Assembly (NCBI RefSeq): GCF_014648855.1
Contig: NZ_BMRX01000015.1
Span: forward strand, 1-64,000
Origin: Streptomyces parvulus
GTDB taxonomy: Bacteria; Actinomycetota; Actinomycetes; Streptomycetales; Streptomycetaceae
Length of the DNA: 64,000 nt
Direction: 5' to 3'
Shown one piece after another: positions 51,600-59,944 of the stretch. Under the pieces are notes generated by a model, which worked only from the letters and a program-made list of their open reading frames with translations, made no database searches and was not told the origin of the DNA. Each line of letters opens with the position of its first letter. The first letter of the stretch is position 1. The position numbers and the translations under genes were made by a program.

Positions 51600-53108
51600 T
51601 CACGGCGGCGCGTCGCCGCGGTCCCGTTCCCGGCGGCGCACCTCGGCCAGGTCGGTGAGCCGGTCCAGCTGCCGCACCGGGCGGGCCGTGCGGTGGTTGT
51701 GGCCGAGCCGCTCCCGGTGCCGGTCGAGGAAGGCCCAGTACCCGGCGGTGTAGGGGCAGGCGTGCTCGCCGGTCCGGTCGCCCGGCCGGTAGCGGCACGG
51801 CCCGCACAGGTCGCTCATCCGGTGCACGTAGGCGCCGCCCGACGTGTAGGGCTTCGTCGTCATCCGGCCGCCGTCGGCGTACTGGCTCATGCCGACGACG
51901 TTGGGCACCATGACCCAGTCGTAGCCGTCCACGAAGCAGCGGTGGAACCAGTCGGTGACGGCGGCGGGGTCCCAGCCCCGCTGCAGGGCGTGGCTGCCGA
52001 GGATCATCAGCCGGGGGATGTGGTGGGTCCACCCGGTGTCCCGGACCTGGGCCAGCACCGTGTGCAGACAGCGCGCGTCCACGGCGTCCGCGTCCAGGTC
52101 GTTCCACCAGCCGGGGAGCGGGGCGGTGTGGCGCAGCGCGTTGGAGCGCCGGTACTCCTCGCCGAAGTACCAGTACAGCTGCCACACGTACTCGCGCCAT
52201 CCGGCGACCTGCCGGACGAACCCCTCCACGCTGGCGATCGGCGCCCGGCCGGCCCGCCACTCCTTCTCCGCGCGCTCGACGCACTCCGCGGGGTCGAGCA
52301 GGCCGAGGTTGAGCGAGGACGACAGCAGGCTGTGGCTCATCACGGGGTCGGCGGCGAGCATGGCGTCCTCGTAGGGCCCGAAGCCGCCGAGCCGGTGGGC
52401 GAGGAAGCGTCCCAGCGCGGCGCGCGCCTCGGTGCGGGTGGCGGGGAACCGGCGGGGCCCGTCCCGCCCGACGAAGGAGACGTCGCCGTCCTTCTCCCAC
52501 CGGTCGAGGTCGTGGCGGACCTCGTCGTCGATCTCGCCCTCGCGAGGCCGGTAGGGCGCGGGCACGGGAAGGGTCTCGGCGTCGCGCGGGGGCGGCTGCC
52601 GGTTGTCGTGGTCGAAGTTCCAGCGCCCGCCCGCCGGGCCGTCGCCGTCCATCAGCAGCTCGTGCCGTCTGCGCACCCAGTGGTAGAAGTCCTCCTGCCG
52701 CAGCCGCTTGCCGCCGTGCCCGTCCGCCCAGGCGGCGAAGTCGTCCGTCGGCACCATGAAGCCGCGCGCCGGCCCCACCGTGACCCGCGGCAGGGAGCGC
52801 ACCAGCCGGACGGCGGCGTACGAGGTCGGGTGGTGGACGGTGACCGGCCGGTCCCGCGCGGCCCGGTCCAGGCCCTCCCGGTAGGTGTCCGCCCGTACAT
52901 AGGTCACCCGGTCGCCCAGCTCGGCCGCGCGGTGCCGCATCGCGGAGAGCACCAGGTGCGCCTTGGCCCGGTGGAACCGGCGCCGCCGGAAGACCGAGCG
53001 CGCCTCGATCATCAGCAGCGGTGTGTCCCGGCCGGGGCCGTGTTCGCCCGGCGCCAGGAAGTGCGGCCCGAGCTGGTCGCCGAAGAGCCAGTGCACGGTG
53101 CTTCCCAT
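51600..53108 (-). CDS. Cryptochrome/photolyase family protein, FeS-BCP type
   Basis: 502 residues, ATG at 53108 with GGGAGGAAG upstream. The product begins STVHWLFGDQLGPHF and has the iron-sulphur photolyase layout: RLMILGSHALQRGWDP, WVMVPNVVGMSQYADGGRM, and cysteines in DLCGPCRYRP and HACPYTAGYWAFLDRH that fit a [4Fe-4S] cluster with one further Cys. Such enzymes bind FAD and repair (6-4) photoproducts or sense light. Gene order photolyase-crtE is also known from S. coelicolor, where it is light-induced. It protects DNA under the same illumination that calls for carotenoids. Confidence 0.93.
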   Translation of the reverse strand: MGSTVHWLFGDQLGPHFLAPGEHGPGRDTPLLMIEARSVFRRRRFHRAKAHLVLSAMRHRAAELGDRVTYVRADTYREGLDRAARDRPVTVHHPTSYAAVRLVRSLPRVTVGPARGFMVPTDDFAAWADGHGGKRLRQEDFYHWVRRRHELLMDGDGPAGGRWNFDHDNRQPPPRDAETLPVPAPYRPREGEIDDEVRHDLDRWEKDGDVSFVGRDGPRRFPATRTEARAALGRFLAHRLGGFGPYEDAMLAADPVMSHSLLSSSLNLGLLDPAECVERAEKEWRAGRAPIASVEGFVRQVAGWREYVWQLYWYFGEEYRRSNALRHTAPLPGWWNDLDADAVDARCLHTVLAQVRDTGWTHHIPRLMILGSHALQRGWDPAAVTDWFHRCFVDGYDWVMVPNVVGMSQYADGGRMTTKPYTSGGAYVHRMSDLCGPCRYRPGDRTGEHACPYTAGYWAFLDRHRERLGHNHRTARPVRQLDRLTDLAEVRRRERDRGDAPP

Positions 53109-53278
53109 GACCGCTTCCTCCCGGCGCTCACCACGATTCCGTCCCTGTACGAGATCATGGGGGCAACGGCGCGACCGCGCCCGTCGCGGCGGGAGCCTCC
53201 GGCGAGCCCTCTGGGCCACTCGGGTGAACTGCGCGCCGGGCACGCATCCGCCCCGGGCCCGGCGGGCGAAACAGGGAC

Positions 53279-53845
53279 ATGAAGCTACGAGACGAACTGC
53301 CCGTCGACCACCACCTCGCGAGCGTCTACCGCTACGGGGCCGGCTTCTGCGGTCTCGTCCTGCTGGCCTTCGCCGCCCTCGGTTTCGCCGACGCGCTCAG
53401 CCCCTTCGACACGGCGGGCGACACGATCGCCGGCATGACCACGAACGTCGCCCTGAGCGTCATCTCGACCGTGGTGGGGCTGGCGCTGCTCGGCGGGGCG
53501 GTGATCGGCGGCAACTTCGCGTCCACCCTCAACATCGTGGTGGGCGGGCTCTTCTTCCTGAGCGGCTTCGCCCACGTGTTCGTGCTGGACCGCCCGGCCA
53601 ACATCCTGGGCTTCGGCATGAGCAACGTGATCTTCAGCTTCGTCATGGGGCTCTTCATCGCCACCTTCGGCATGTACGGCCGGGTCTCCAGCAAGCTCTC
53701 GCACGACAACCCGTACTGGGCGGCGAGACACCCCGAGCAGGCGGCCCGGGAGAAGACCGGCGCGCGGACGGCGCCGGCCGGCACCGCGGAGACCGCCGGG
53801 GCACTGCCCGCGGCGGCGAAGCCGGTGCGCCGCGGCCGGCGGTGA
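53279..53845 (+). CDS. DUF4383 integral membrane protein
   Basis: 188 residues, ATG with CAGGGA upstream. Four hydrophobic spans cover about residues 20-140 (GAGFCGLVLLAFAALGFAD, NVALSVISTVVGLALLGGAV, ASTLNIVVGGLFFLSG, SNVIFSFVMGLFIATFG). The text matches DUF4383 proteins of actinobacteria. The tail is alanine/arginine-rich. It is divergent from the photolyase gene across 170 bp, so it could share light control through that region, but no function is known. A two-way terminator separates it from the next gene. Confidence 0.88.
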   Translation: MKLRDELPVDHHLASVYRYGAGFCGLVLLAFAALGFADALSPFDTAGDTIAGMTTNVALSVISTVVGLALLGGAVIGGNFASTLNIVVGGLFFLSGFAHVFVLDRPANILGFGMSNVIFSFVMGLFIATFGMYGRVSSKLSHDNPYWAARHPEQAAREKTGARTAPAGTAETAGALPAAAKPVRRGRR

Positions 53846-53855
53846 GGCGCCGAGG

Positions 53856-53885
53856 GGCGGGCGGACCGGAGCCCGGCCGCCCGCC
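53856..53885. terminator. Bidirectional terminator
   Basis: GGCGGGCGG (53856-53864) and CCGCCCGCC (53877-53885) form a perfect 9-bp GC stem with a 12-base loop between the convergent DUF4383 and GH26-like genes. Confidence 0.65.
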
Positions 53886-53896
53886 GTGCCGTGCGA

Positions 53897-55132
53897 TCAC
53901 CGGCAGCGAGCGGTGAACCCGTTCGCCGCCAGGCCCTGGCAGAACGACGCCTTTGCCGCCCCGTACCGGGAGAGCCGCCCGTCGACGAACCAGGTCGTGT
54001 CCGGCGGGAAGTCGAAGCTCCCGTCGTCGATGCCGTCCCAGCCGTAGCGGAAGTCGAGATTGATGTAGGCGACGGAGCGGATCACCCCGGACAGATCGTG
54101 CGTGCCGGGCAGGTTGGGGATCGGCCCCCGGTAGTTCATGAGGGAGAACAGGCGCTTCACCCACAGGTCGCCGGCCTGCTGCTCCAGGCCGTCGGTGGAC
54201 GAGCCGTCGGCGGTGAAGTTCATCAGTCCCGCCTCGGAGAGCACGACCCGCTTCCCGTGGTCCCGGGCGAACTTCAGCAGCTTGAGCACGTTGGCGTCGT
54301 GGTCGAAGTTCCGCCACACGGCGGCCGGGTTGCCGTGCGCGTCGGTGCCGATGTACGCGTTGCGGCACTGCTTGGCCGCCACGTCGTAGTTCTGCGGCGG
54401 GGTGCCGTTGTAGAGGGGGCCCCGGTCGTAGAGGGGCAGGCACAGCTCGTGGGCGAAGACGGAGACGCCCATCCAGTCGACGGCGGCGTCACCCGGGTAC
54501 ATCGCCTCGAACTCGCCGCGCACCGGATGGAACACGTACTCCAGGTTGTGCGCGCCGGACCGGCTGTCCAGGTAGCCCGCCAGACGGTTGAAGGCGTTCT
54601 TGTACGAGGAGCAGCTCGCGTCGGTGCAGTGGTAGAAGCTGCTCACCTCGTAGTCGAGGCGCAGCTTGAACCGGGCCCGGGGATGGGCCTCGGTGAAGGC
54701 CAGCAGGCGGTCGAGGGACGCCGTGTGCCCGCCGGCGGCCAGTTCGGCGGTCACCGCCCGGGACCGTGCCGCCTTGGCGTTCTCGTCGCCGCCCTCGAAG
54801 CCGGGCGGGTTGTCCTTCCAGCTGATGCCCACCTGAACGGTCTTGCCCTGCTCGGCGAGGAGGGTGGCGTACGCGCGGTGGGCGGGGTTCACCCAGTCGC
54901 CCGCGCGCAGCTCGTAGTAGACGGAGCCGCCGTCGGCGTTCTGCCCGAAGGTGTGGAAGTCGTCCCAGGCGCCCCTGGTGGACTGGCCGAGGAGCAGCTC
55001 GGGAGCGGCGGCCGCGCCGGCGGTGGAGTCGGCGGCCCGGGCAGTGTCCGGGCCGGCCGGCAGGAACAGGAGGAGCGCGAAAGCGGCGGCGGTCAGGGAC
55101 CGCAGGACGGTCCTCAGCCGTTGTGCGACCAC
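53897..55132 (-). CDS. Secreted GH26-like glycoside hydrolase, second copy
   Basis: 411 residues. GTG at 55132 has AGGAGG at five bases and lies inside the end of the previous gene (19-bp overlap). The signal peptide is LTAAAFALLLFLPAGPDTARA. The barrel shows the same marks as its neighbour: FKLRLDYEVSSFYHC (acid/base Glu in YEV), WMGVSVFAHEL, and VVLSEAGLMNF (nucleophile Glu in SEAG). This fits a clan A (beta/alpha)8 enzyme near GH26. Overall identity to the neighbour is low, so this is an old duplication. Substrate may be a beta-mannan or xylan-type polymer; regulation with the adjacent Bxl-like importer favours xylan. Confidence 0.78.
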   Translation of the reverse strand: MVAQRLRTVLRSLTAAAFALLLFLPAGPDTARAADSTAGAAAAPELLLGQSTRGAWDDFHTFGQNADGGSVYYELRAGDWVNPAHRAYATLLAEQGKTVQVGISWKDNPPGFEGGDENAKAARSRAVTAELAAGGHTASLDRLLAFTEAHPRARFKLRLDYEVSSFYHCTDASCSSYKNAFNRLAGYLDSRSGAHNLEYVFHPVRGEFEAMYPGDAAVDWMGVSVFAHELCLPLYDRGPLYNGTPPQNYDVAAKQCRNAYIGTDAHGNPAAVWRNFDHDANVLKLLKFARDHGKRVVLSEAGLMNFTADGSSTDGLEQQAGDLWVKRLFSLMNYRGPIPNLPGTHDLSGVIRSVAYINLDFRYGWDGIDDGSFDFPPDTTWFVDGRLSRYGAAKASFCQGLAANGFTARCR

Positions 55133-56385
55133 GTCGGCCTCCTGATCTCGTCGAGGAAACGGGCGAGCACGGTGGGGTCGGCCTGCACGCGCGAGTCGCC
55201 CCAGTTGCCGTTGGCGCACCCGGGGCCGCCGGCCTGGGCGCCGCCGGCGCACTGCCACTGGGTCTGGGCGTCCCAGTTCGTGTTGATGTAGGCCGCCGCC
55301 CGGATCACGTCCTTGTTCCGGTCCAGCCAGTCGAAGTAACCGGCGTGCCAGCCGTCCCAGATCGCCTGGCCGCCTGTCGGCGCCGGGTTGTTGCGGAAGA
55401 TGCAGCTCGTGGTCCCGGCACCGGTGCGGGAGCCCTGCGGCGCGGCCTCGGACACCATGGCGGGCTTGCCGTGTGCCCTGGCGAAGTCCAGGATCCGGTC
55501 CTGGAGGCCGACCGGATCGGTGTCGTACGATCCGCAGCCCCACTGGGTGCGCACCGAGCGGGAGTTGTAGAACGAGGACAGGCCGACCCAGTCGACGTAC
55601 CGGTCACCGGGGTACCAGTCGTCCAGGTGGCCGGGGTCGGTGACGACGTAGTTCCACTCGGGATGGTCCGGGTGGGTGTTCACCGGCCACGCGGCGCTCT
55701 GCCACACCGTGGCGACCCGGGTGGCGCCGAGGGCGTCGATCCGGCCCTTGATGTAGCGGAAGGCCTCCTTGTAGAACTCGGAGTTGTAGCAGTTCCAGGG
55801 GCCGTCGAACTCGTAGCCTATGCGCAGCAGGACGTCCCGGTCGTAGCTCTTGAACCGGTTGATCATCTCGTCGACCTTGGCGCGGTACCGGGTGACGAGG
55901 TTCGGGTTCCCCGCCGTGACGTCGGCGTCGTCCCGGCCGATGACGGCGCGCAGCGGCTGGTTGGTGCAGCCGGAGGTGGCGTCCGAGAGGTACAGGCCGA
56001 CGGCGACGGCCGCGTCCGGGTAGTCGCGCATGGTCCGGGCGAAGTCGACGGTCCCCGCGCCCCAGTCGGCCGGTCCGTTCATCCCGGCCAGGGCCTCCGG
56101 GGAGCCGCCCAGGACCAGGTTGGTGTAGAGCGTCACGCCACCGGGAGCGGGCGCCGCGAGCGCCGGGTCGTCCAGTACGTCGCGGCGGTAGTCGCCGAGC
56201 GTGTCGCTGTCCTGGCCCATCACGAGCATGACCTTGCCGTCGGCCGGCACGGCGCGGCCCCCGGCGGCCGCGGCCGGGTCGGCCGGGGGTGCCGGATCCG
56301 CCGCGGCCGTCGAGGACAGCCCGGTCAGGGCGAGCAGCACGGCGGAGGCGACTCCCGCGCCCAGCGCCCGTCTCATGTGTGTCAT
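55114..56385 (-). CDS. Secreted GH26-like glycoside hydrolase, first copy
   Basis: 423 residues, ATG at 56385 with GGAG at six bases. The signal peptide ends near STAAA. The catalytic barrel has RIGYEFDGPWNCYNSEFYKEA (Glu in YEFDG as acid/base), WVGLSSFYNS and PAMVSEAAPQG (Glu as nucleophile). These map onto the RxxHExNG and second-Glu motifs of GH26. GH26 contains beta-mannanases and beta-1,3-xylanases; the distant match leaves both open. Divergent from the sugar ABC importer with CGAAA/TTTCG palindromes between. It is coupled to the second GH26-like gene by a 19-bp overlap. Confidence 0.8.
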   Translation of the reverse strand: MTHMRRALGAGVASAVLLALTGLSSTAAADPAPPADPAAAAGGRAVPADGKVMLVMGQDSDTLGDYRRDVLDDPALAAPAPGGVTLYTNLVLGGSPEALAGMNGPADWGAGTVDFARTMRDYPDAAVAVGLYLSDATSGCTNQPLRAVIGRDDADVTAGNPNLVTRYRAKVDEMINRFKSYDRDVLLRIGYEFDGPWNCYNSEFYKEAFRYIKGRIDALGATRVATVWQSAAWPVNTHPDHPEWNYVVTDPGHLDDWYPGDRYVDWVGLSSFYNSRSVRTQWGCGSYDTDPVGLQDRILDFARAHGKPAMVSEAAPQGSRTGAGTTSCIFRNNPAPTGGQAIWDGWHAGYFDWLDRNKDVIRAAAYINTNWDAQTQWQCAGGAQAGGPGCANGNWGDSRVQADPTVLARFLDEIRRPTWSHNG

Positions 56386-56427
56386 GTGTGTCTCCGGTTC
56401 GTAGGTTCGTAGGGTCACGGCGCTCGC

Positions 56428-56613
56428 ATGGTGCTGGGGCCGCCGGGCCGGGTCAACCGATCGCGAAATTTTCGTAGATTCGAGCAGCTCGGAGGCCCGG
56501 CGCCACGAAACTTCGCCGAACCCCGGGCCGGATGGTCTGAGTTCGCAGGTGGACGAGTGCCGACCTAAAGTTTTCGCGAAACCCTTGACATTGTTTTCGG
56601 AGGCGGCGACTTT
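56428..56613. promoter_or_regulatory. Divergent promoters with CGAAA/TTTCG operators
   Basis: Three palindromes are present: CGAAATTTTCG (56464-56474), CGAAACTTCG (56506-56515) and TTTCGCGAAA (56572-56581). The first lies seven bp from a minus-strand promoter (GGTCAA 56451-56456 as -35, ATGGTG 56428-56433 as -10, 17 bp apart). The third lies three bp before a plus-strand TTGACA (56585-56590) with GACTTT (56608-56613) 17 bp on. Motifs of the form CGAAA-N-TTTCG are known upstream of actinomycete xylanase genes. The LacI protein encoded at 61756 is the likely ligand. Confidence 0.7.
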
Positions 56614-56652
56614 GTTTGCCACCCACCCACGCCCCTGTCCCGGAGGACCGCC

Positions 56653-57933
56653 ATGGGCCCTACGCGTGCCCGCAGAACCGCCGCCGCGCTCGCCGCCGCC
56701 ACCGCACTCCTCGCCCTCTGCGCGTGCGGTTCGGGCTCCGACGCCGCCGACGGCCGGCTCACCCTGACCGTCGCCACGTTCAGCGACTTCGGCTACAAGC
56801 CGCTGATCGAGGAGTACGAGCGCACCCACCCCGGCATCGACGTCAAGGAGCGCATCTCCCAGTTCGACCAGCACCACAACCAGCTCTCCACCCAGATCGC
56901 GTCCGGCAGCGGCGCCGCCGACGTGGTGGCGATCGAGGAGGGCTACCTGCCCAAGTTCCGCGCGGTGAAGGACAAGTTCACCAACCTCGCCGACCACGGC
57001 GCCCTGGACCGCGAGGACGAGTACCTGGACTGGAAGTGGGAGCAGGGCACGCTCGGCACTCCCGGGTTCGTCATGGGCTACGGCACCGACGTCGGCAGCC
57101 TCGCCATCTGCTACCGCAAGGACCTGTTCGAGAAGGCCGGCCTGCCCACGGACCGCGCGGAGGTCGGCAAGCTCTGGCCCACCTGGGACGCCTACTTCGC
57201 CACCGGCGAGAGGTTCCGGTCCCGGGTCGGCGACAAGGCCTGGTTCGACAGTTCGGGCAACATCTTCACCGCCATGATGAACCAGACCGAGTACGGCTTC
57301 TTCGACGCCCGCGACCAGTACGTGGGCGACACGAACCCCAAGGTGCGCGAGTTCTTCATGGCGAGCGCCCAGGCGACGGCAGACGAGCAGTCGGCCAACC
57401 TCCAGCCCTTCAGCCAGCAGTGGAACGCCGGCATCAAGCAGGGCCGGATGGCCACGATGACCTGTCCCGCCTGGATGACCGGGCAGATCGCCACCGCCGC
57501 CGGCGACGCGGGCGCCGGGAAGTGGGACATCGCCGCGGTGCCGGGCGGCGGCGGCAACTGGGGCGGCTCCTTCCTCACCGTGCCCAAGCAGAGCAAGCAC
57601 GCCAAAGAAGCCGCCGAGCTGGCCGACTTCCTCACCTCCGCCGCCGCGCAGAAGAAGATCTTCACCGGCCCGGTCGGCGCGCTGCCCTCCCTCGTCCCCG
57701 TCCTGGAGGACCCCGAGGTCCGGGGCACCACGTCCGAGTACTTCAACGACGCCCCGACGGGTCAGCTCTTCGCCTCCTCCGCCCGCGGCCTGGGGCCCAA
57801 CTACCGGGGCACCAAGGACCAGCAGGCCCGCATCCCGTTCGGCAACGCGCTGCAACTCGTCGAACAGGGCAAGGCGGACCCGGAGGAGGCCTGGGACAAG
57901 GCGCTCGACGAAGCGGACAAGAACCTCCGCTGA
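56653..57933 (+). CDS. bxlE: ABC transporter sugar-binding lipoprotein (BxlE-like)
   Basis: 426 residues, ATG with GGAGG at six bases. The lipoprotein signal is ALLALCAC (lipobox LCAC near 22-25). The family 1 solute-binding protein fold is shown by LTVATFSDFGYKPLIEEYE, NQLSTQIASGSGAADVVAIEEG and WGGSFLTVPKQSKHAKEAAELADF (in part). It captures oligosaccharide outside the membrane for the two permeases that follow. Assignment to xylo-oligosaccharides (Bxl system) rests on the GH43 gene, the LacI regulator and the CGAAA boxes; cellobiose or manno-oligosaccharides remain possible. Confidence 0.88.
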   Translation: MGPTRARRTAAALAAATALLALCACGSGSDAADGRLTLTVATFSDFGYKPLIEEYERTHPGIDVKERISQFDQHHNQLSTQIASGSGAADVVAIEEGYLPKFRAVKDKFTNLADHGALDREDEYLDWKWEQGTLGTPGFVMGYGTDVGSLAICYRKDLFEKAGLPTDRAEVGKLWPTWDAYFATGERFRSRVGDKAWFDSSGNIFTAMMNQTEYGFFDARDQYVGDTNPKVREFFMASAQATADEQSANLQPFSQQWNAGIKQGRMATMTCPAWMTGQIATAAGDAGAGKWDIAAVPGGGGNWGGSFLTVPKQSKHAKEAAELADFLTSAAAQKKIFTGPVGALPSLVPVLEDPEVRGTTSEYFNDAPTGQLFASSARGLGPNYRGTKDQQARIPFGNALQLVEQGKADPEEAWDKALDEADKNLR

Positions 57934-58016
57934 CACCGGCCGGGCGGCGCCGGCTCCCGCGCGCCGCCCCCGCCCCGCCCTCCCGCCCCTCAGACCTCCT
58001 CGTTGCGGAGACCAGC

Positions 58017-58970
58017 ATGGCGCTCCAGGCCGCCTCCACCACCACGGACCCACCCGCCCGCGCGACGACCCCGCGCCGCTTCCGCGGGGAGCGCCATCTG
58101 CTCCCCTACCTGTTCATCGCCCCCTTCTTCCTCGTCTTCGGCGTCTTCGGGCTCTATCCGCTGCTCCAGACCTTCTGGGTGTCCCTGCACGACTGGGACC
58201 GCCTCGCCGGAGCGGGGGAGTGGGTCGGCCTCGAGAACTTCGGCAGGCTGCTGGAGGACTCGGACTTCTACACGGCCACCTTCAACACGCTCAGCATCTT
58301 CGTCCTCTCCACCGCGCCGCAGCTGCTCGCCGCCCTGGGCGTCGCCTGGCTCCTCGACCGGCACCTGCGCGCCCAGAGCGTGTGGCGGGCCCTGGTCCTC
58401 GTGCCCCAGTACGTCTCCGTGGTCGCCGTCGCGCTGGTCTTCTCCCAGCTCTTCGGCCGGGACTTCGGCATCGTCAACTGGGTCCTGGAGGGCACGGGGC
58501 TGATCGGCGACCCGGTCGACTGGACCGCGGACACCTGGAGTTCGCACCTCGCCATCAGCTTCATGGTCATGTGGCGCTGGACCGGCTACAACGCGCTGAT
58601 CTACCTCGCCGCCATGCAGGCCGTGCCCCGCGACCAGTACGAGTCCGCGCAGATCGACGGCGCCGGACGCCTCCTCACCTTCCGGAAGGTCACCCTGCCC
58701 GCCATCCGGCCGACCATCGTCTTCACCGTGGTCATCTCCACCATCGGCGGCCTGCAACTCTTCGCCGAGCCCTTCCTGTTCGACCAGCAGGGCAACGCGG
58801 AGGGCGGAGCCGAGCACCAGTTCCAGACGCTCACGCTGATGCTGTACAAGTACGGCTTCATCAACAACGACGCCGGGTACGCCTCGGCCGTCTCCTGGGT
58901 GCTCTTCCTCGTCATCGCGGTCGTCGCCGCCGTCAACTTCCTGCTGGCACGCCGCTCCGAGCGCGGCTGA
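58017..58970 (+). CDS. bxlF: ABC transporter permease, first (BxlF-like)
   Basis: 317 residues, ATG with GCGGAG upstream, 83 bp after the binding-protein gene. Six spans begin with LLPYLFIAPFFLVFGVFGLYPLLQTF. The EAA-type cytoplasmic loop for the ATPase is in QYESAQIDGAGRLLTFRKVTLPAIRPT. No ATPase gene is in the operon; in Streptomyces such importers share the unlinked multitask ATPase MsiK. The 20-residue polar N-terminus is longer than usual. Confidence 0.92.
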   Translation: MALQAASTTTDPPARATTPRRFRGERHLLPYLFIAPFFLVFGVFGLYPLLQTFWVSLHDWDRLAGAGEWVGLENFGRLLEDSDFYTATFNTLSIFVLSTAPQLLAALGVAWLLDRHLRAQSVWRALVLVPQYVSVVAVALVFSQLFGRDFGIVNWVLEGTGLIGDPVDWTADTWSSHLAISFMVMWRWTGYNALIYLAAMQAVPRDQYESAQIDGAGRLLTFRKVTLPAIRPTIVFTVVISTIGGLQLFAEPFLFDQQGNAEGGAEHQFQTLTLMLYKYGFINNDAGYASAVSWVLFLVIAVVAAVNFLLARRSERG

Positions 58971-58998
58971 CCGCCGCCCCGGCAACCTGGAGAACCCC

Positions 58999-59916
58999 AT
59001 GGCCGTCACCACACCACCCCGAGTCCCGGCACCGGGCCGGGGCGCCGCCGTCCGCCGCGGTGTGCCGCGGACCGTCCCCAAGCGCGGGCCGGGCAGGCTC
59101 GACAAGGCAGGCCCCGTCGCCTACGCCCTCCTGGCGGCGATCACCGCCGCCTCCGTCTTCCCGCTCTACTGGAGCGTCGTCGTCGCCTCCCACGACGACA
59201 ACTCCGTCCTCGCCGGCTCCACACCACCGCTGGTGCCGGGGGGCCACCTCGTCGAGAACCTCCAGCGCGTCTTCGAGCTGTCCGCCTTCTGGCAGGCGCT
59301 CGGCAACTCCTTCGTCGTCGCCGGCACCACCGCCGTCAGCAACGTCCTGCTCTCCTCGCTGGCCGGCTTCGCCTTCGCCAAGCTCCGCTTCCGCGGCCGC
59401 AACCCGCTGCTGGTGTGCGTGGTCGTCACCGTGATGGTGCCGACGCAACTCGGCATCATCCCGCTGTACATGCTCGTCACCGACATGGGCCTGTACGGCA
59501 AGCTGTCCGCGCTGATCGTGCCCGCCCTGGTCTCCGCCGTGGGCGTCTTCTGGATGCGTCAGGCCGTCGAGGAGAACATCCCCGACGAACTCGTCGAGGC
59601 CGCCCGCATGGACGGCGCCGGACTGCTGCGCACGTACTGGCACGTGGTGGTGCCCGGGGTGCGGACCACCGCGGCCGTCCTCGCCATGTTCACCTTCATG
59701 TTCGCCTGGAACGACTACTTCTGGCCGCTGATCGCCCTGCCGCCGGAGAACGGCACCGTGCAGATCGCCCTCAACCAGCTGGCCGCCGGCTACTACACCG
59801 ACTACACCCTGATGCTCGCCGGTGTCGTCGTCTCCGTCCTGCCCGTCCTCGCGGCCTTCACGCTGCTCGCCCGGCGCATCGTGTCCGGCGTGATGGCCGG
59901 CGCCGTCAAGGGCTGA
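58999..59916 (+). CDS. bxlG: ABC transporter permease, second (BxlG-like)
   Basis: 305 residues, ATG with GGAG upstream, 28 bp after the first permease gene. Six membrane spans; the EAA loop reads ELVEAARMDGAGLLRTYWHVVVPGVR. MGLYGKLSALIVPALVSAVGVFWMRQ and FAWNDYFWPLIAL are typical of MalG-type permeases. It forms the membrane channel with the first permease. The N-terminal 35 residues are basic and cytoplasmic. Confidence 0.93.
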   Translation: MAVTTPPRVPAPGRGAAVRRGVPRTVPKRGPGRLDKAGPVAYALLAAITAASVFPLYWSVVVASHDDNSVLAGSTPPLVPGGHLVENLQRVFELSAFWQALGNSFVVAGTTAVSNVLLSSLAGFAFAKLRFRGRNPLLVCVVVTVMVPTQLGIIPLYMLVTDMGLYGKLSALIVPALVSAVGVFWMRQAVEENIPDELVEAARMDGAGLLRTYWHVVVPGVRTTAAVLAMFTFMFAWNDYFWPLIALPPENGTVQIALNQLAAGYYTDYTLMLAGVVVSVLPVLAAFTLLARRIVSGVMAGAVKG

Positions 59917-59944
59917 CGCACCCCCTCACTCCCCGGAGAGACAC

